NCBI GenBank assembly: GCA_021797795.1
Contig: JAJZZB010000008.1
Location: 1-47,684, forward strand
DNA: 47,684 nt
Origin: Actinomycetes bacterium
GTDB taxonomy: Bacteria; Actinomycetota; Acidimicrobiia; Acidimicrobiales; Bog-793
Direction: 5' to 3'
The position numbers and the translations under genes are program-made. The notes beneath the pieces are model-generated. The model was not told the DNA's origin, made no database searches, and worked only from the letters and a program-made list of their open reading frames with translations. Shown piece by piece: positions 46,804 to 47,684 of the stretch (position 1 is its first letter; each line of letters starts with the position of its first letter).

Positions 46804-47434
46804 TCACCGGCACCGCGATCAGGACGGCGGCGGCGAGCAGGAGCACCGCGCCCGCCGCCAGCAGGCCGACGGCGATCCGGCCGAGATCGGGGATGCTGGC
46901 CCCCGCGCTCGCGCTCACCGCCACCCCTCGGCTGGCGTCCTGGTTCATCACGACGACGACCCACTGCCCGCTCGTCGGCCGCCAGCTCAGGGTCTGGGTG
47001 CCCCTCCCGGACGCCTGTGCCGTCCAGATGCCGGCGCGGGCAGGCGCCGTCGCCGGCGCCGCGCCCGAGGCCGGCGCGGTGCGGGTCTCGCCGTTGGCCC
47101 AGTTGGTGACGACGAGGTGGTCGACACCCGCCAGGTAGGTGTCGACCGCCGCTCTCGGCCCCACGCCGACGAACACGCCGTGCTCCGGGTCGAGGGGGCT
47201 CACGCGGAGGCGCACCCTGCCGAGGAGGTCTCCCGCGGTGACCCAGTCGGCCGAGCCGCCCAGGTCGATCGCGTCGCTCGTGACGGCGTACGACGGCGTC
47301 GCGAAGCTCCGCGTGCCGCTCGTGAGGTAGCCGGCTGCGTCCCGCTGGGTGTTCGTCGCCCACGTCGCCACCCCGCCGGCGGCGAGAAGGCCGAAGGAGA
47401 GGAGTCCCAGCACCGACCCGATGACGACCGCCAC
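46787..47434 (-). CDS. Membrane-anchored protein, probably the C-terminal half of a frameshifted DUF4389 protein
   Basis: The 215-residue frame starts with a hydrophobic helix ([23 protein letters not shown]), then [34 protein letters not shown], a beta-rich extracytoplasmic domain with [41 protein letters not shown], and a final helix. This domain occurs in many actinobacterial membrane proteins of unknown role. The GTG at 47434 has no ribosome site, and the frame stays open upstream as PASGGRV. The DUF4389 frame lies one base off and merges with this region, so this is probably the second half of one protein. Confidence 0.6.
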   Translation of the reverse strand: MAVVIGSVLGLLSFGLLAAGGVATWATNTQRDAAGYLTSGTRSFATPSYAVTSDAIDLGGSADWVTAGDLLGRVRLRVSPLDPEHGVFVGVGPRAAVDTYLAGVDHLVVTNWANGETRTAPASGAAPATAPARAGIWTAQASGRGTQTLSWRPTSGQWVVVVMNQDASRGVAVSASAGASIPDLGRIAVGLLAAGAVLLLAAAVLIAVPVTRASR

Positions 47435-47684
47435 GACGCGGCCGCCGGAGGCGGGACGGTCATCGTGGCGACCGGCTCGTGCCCGCCCATGTCGAGGCGG
47501 AAGGGCGGGTACTCGTCGGTCATGAGCCCTGCGTAGGCCGCCACGCGCAGCACCCAGCGGTTCATCCCGAGCACGAAGTCGAACAGCTGCTGGGGGTAGC
47601 GCCCGGTGAAGGCCAGCACGACCGCCGCGATGAGGACCAGCAGGCCGATGAGCCCGGGTGCGCCCCGCGTGTGCGAGTCCGTCT
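47435..47684 (-). CDS. DUF4389 domain protein, partial (runs off the window)
   Basis: In the frame entering from the right edge, the sequence reads [30 protein letters not shown] in overview, then [47 protein letters not shown] and TDEYPPF are the DUF4389 hallmarks. The domain is followed by a Pro-rich linker (MTVPPPAA). Beyond that the frame stays open to 47200 but gives only Arg/Ser-rich, non-protein-like sequence. The sensible continuation is in the -1 frame, indicating a frameshift around 47435-47460. The N-terminus is outside the window. Confidence 0.6.

Noticed and set aside
47200-47431. Extension of the DUF4389 frame to 47200
   Set aside because: The translation after the linker is Arg/Ser/Thr-rich nonsense overlapping a sensible frame; treated as past a frameshift.

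Overview
The window is very GC-rich chromosomal DNA (visibly about 70% G+C or more), densely packed, with frequent GTG starts and many 4-base gene overlaps. The gene set points to an actinobacterium, perhaps of the Acidimicrobiia type: SufB/SufD/Rieske/SufC, GTP-dependent PckG, DUF6458 and DUF6941 proteins, a SepIVA-like protein beside DUF177/rpmF, an AftD/DUF3367-type giant membrane glycosyltransferase, and a MutY without a NUDIX tail. This placement is inference. No tRNA, rRNA, CRISPR array, insertion sequence or phage gene was recognised.

Left part (1-12.4 kb): metabolism and accessory genes. A CoA-ester lyase (173), a 550-residue acyl-CoA dehydrogenase (3659-5311, minus) and a MaoC hydratase (6500) look like Mcl1, Mcd and Mch, three late steps of the ethylmalonyl-CoA pathway. 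Between and after them lie two-sided gene islands: a DHA2 drug exporter, DUF6458, a methyltransferase, DUF6941, mutY, an aquaporin, a ribbon-helix-helix regulator with a DUF4097 protein under a promoter/operator readable base by base, an epoxide-hydrolase-like enzyme, and a protein ending in a DUF4115-like domain.

Middle (12.4-27 kb): an S9 oligopeptidase, then a split Suf system. sufB stands alone behind a 17-codon leaderless leader ORF. sufD-Rieske-sufC follow 3.7 kb later, after a formaldehyde dehydrogenase, a crotonase, a methyltransferase and a small Cys/His protein. Then come a stand-alone Lrp/AsnC sensor domain, an MFS protein plus MBL hydrolase, pckG and thiL.

Right part (27.7-47.7 kb): housekeeping genes in classical order: rpmB (minus), fakA-like DhaL/DegV protein, recG, rsmD, coaD, a SepIVA-like coiled coil, yceD (DUF177), rpmF, plsX, [threonine-aldolase-like gene, minus], acpP, rnc, mutM, the AftD-like protein and smc. 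The edge holds a gene remnant and an apparently frameshifted DUF4389 gene.

Two expression features run through the window. (1) About seventeen gene or small-ORF starts lie 6-9 bases downstream of a TANNNT or CANNNT -10-like hexamer, which implies widespread leaderless transcripts. (2) Genes are chained by NTGA overlaps with all four N; sufD and rnc most likely start at CTG codons inside CTGA overlaps. No clear novel defence or mobile system was seen. The most novel points are the CTG starts, the leaderless leader ORF ahead of sufB, and the split Suf locus.
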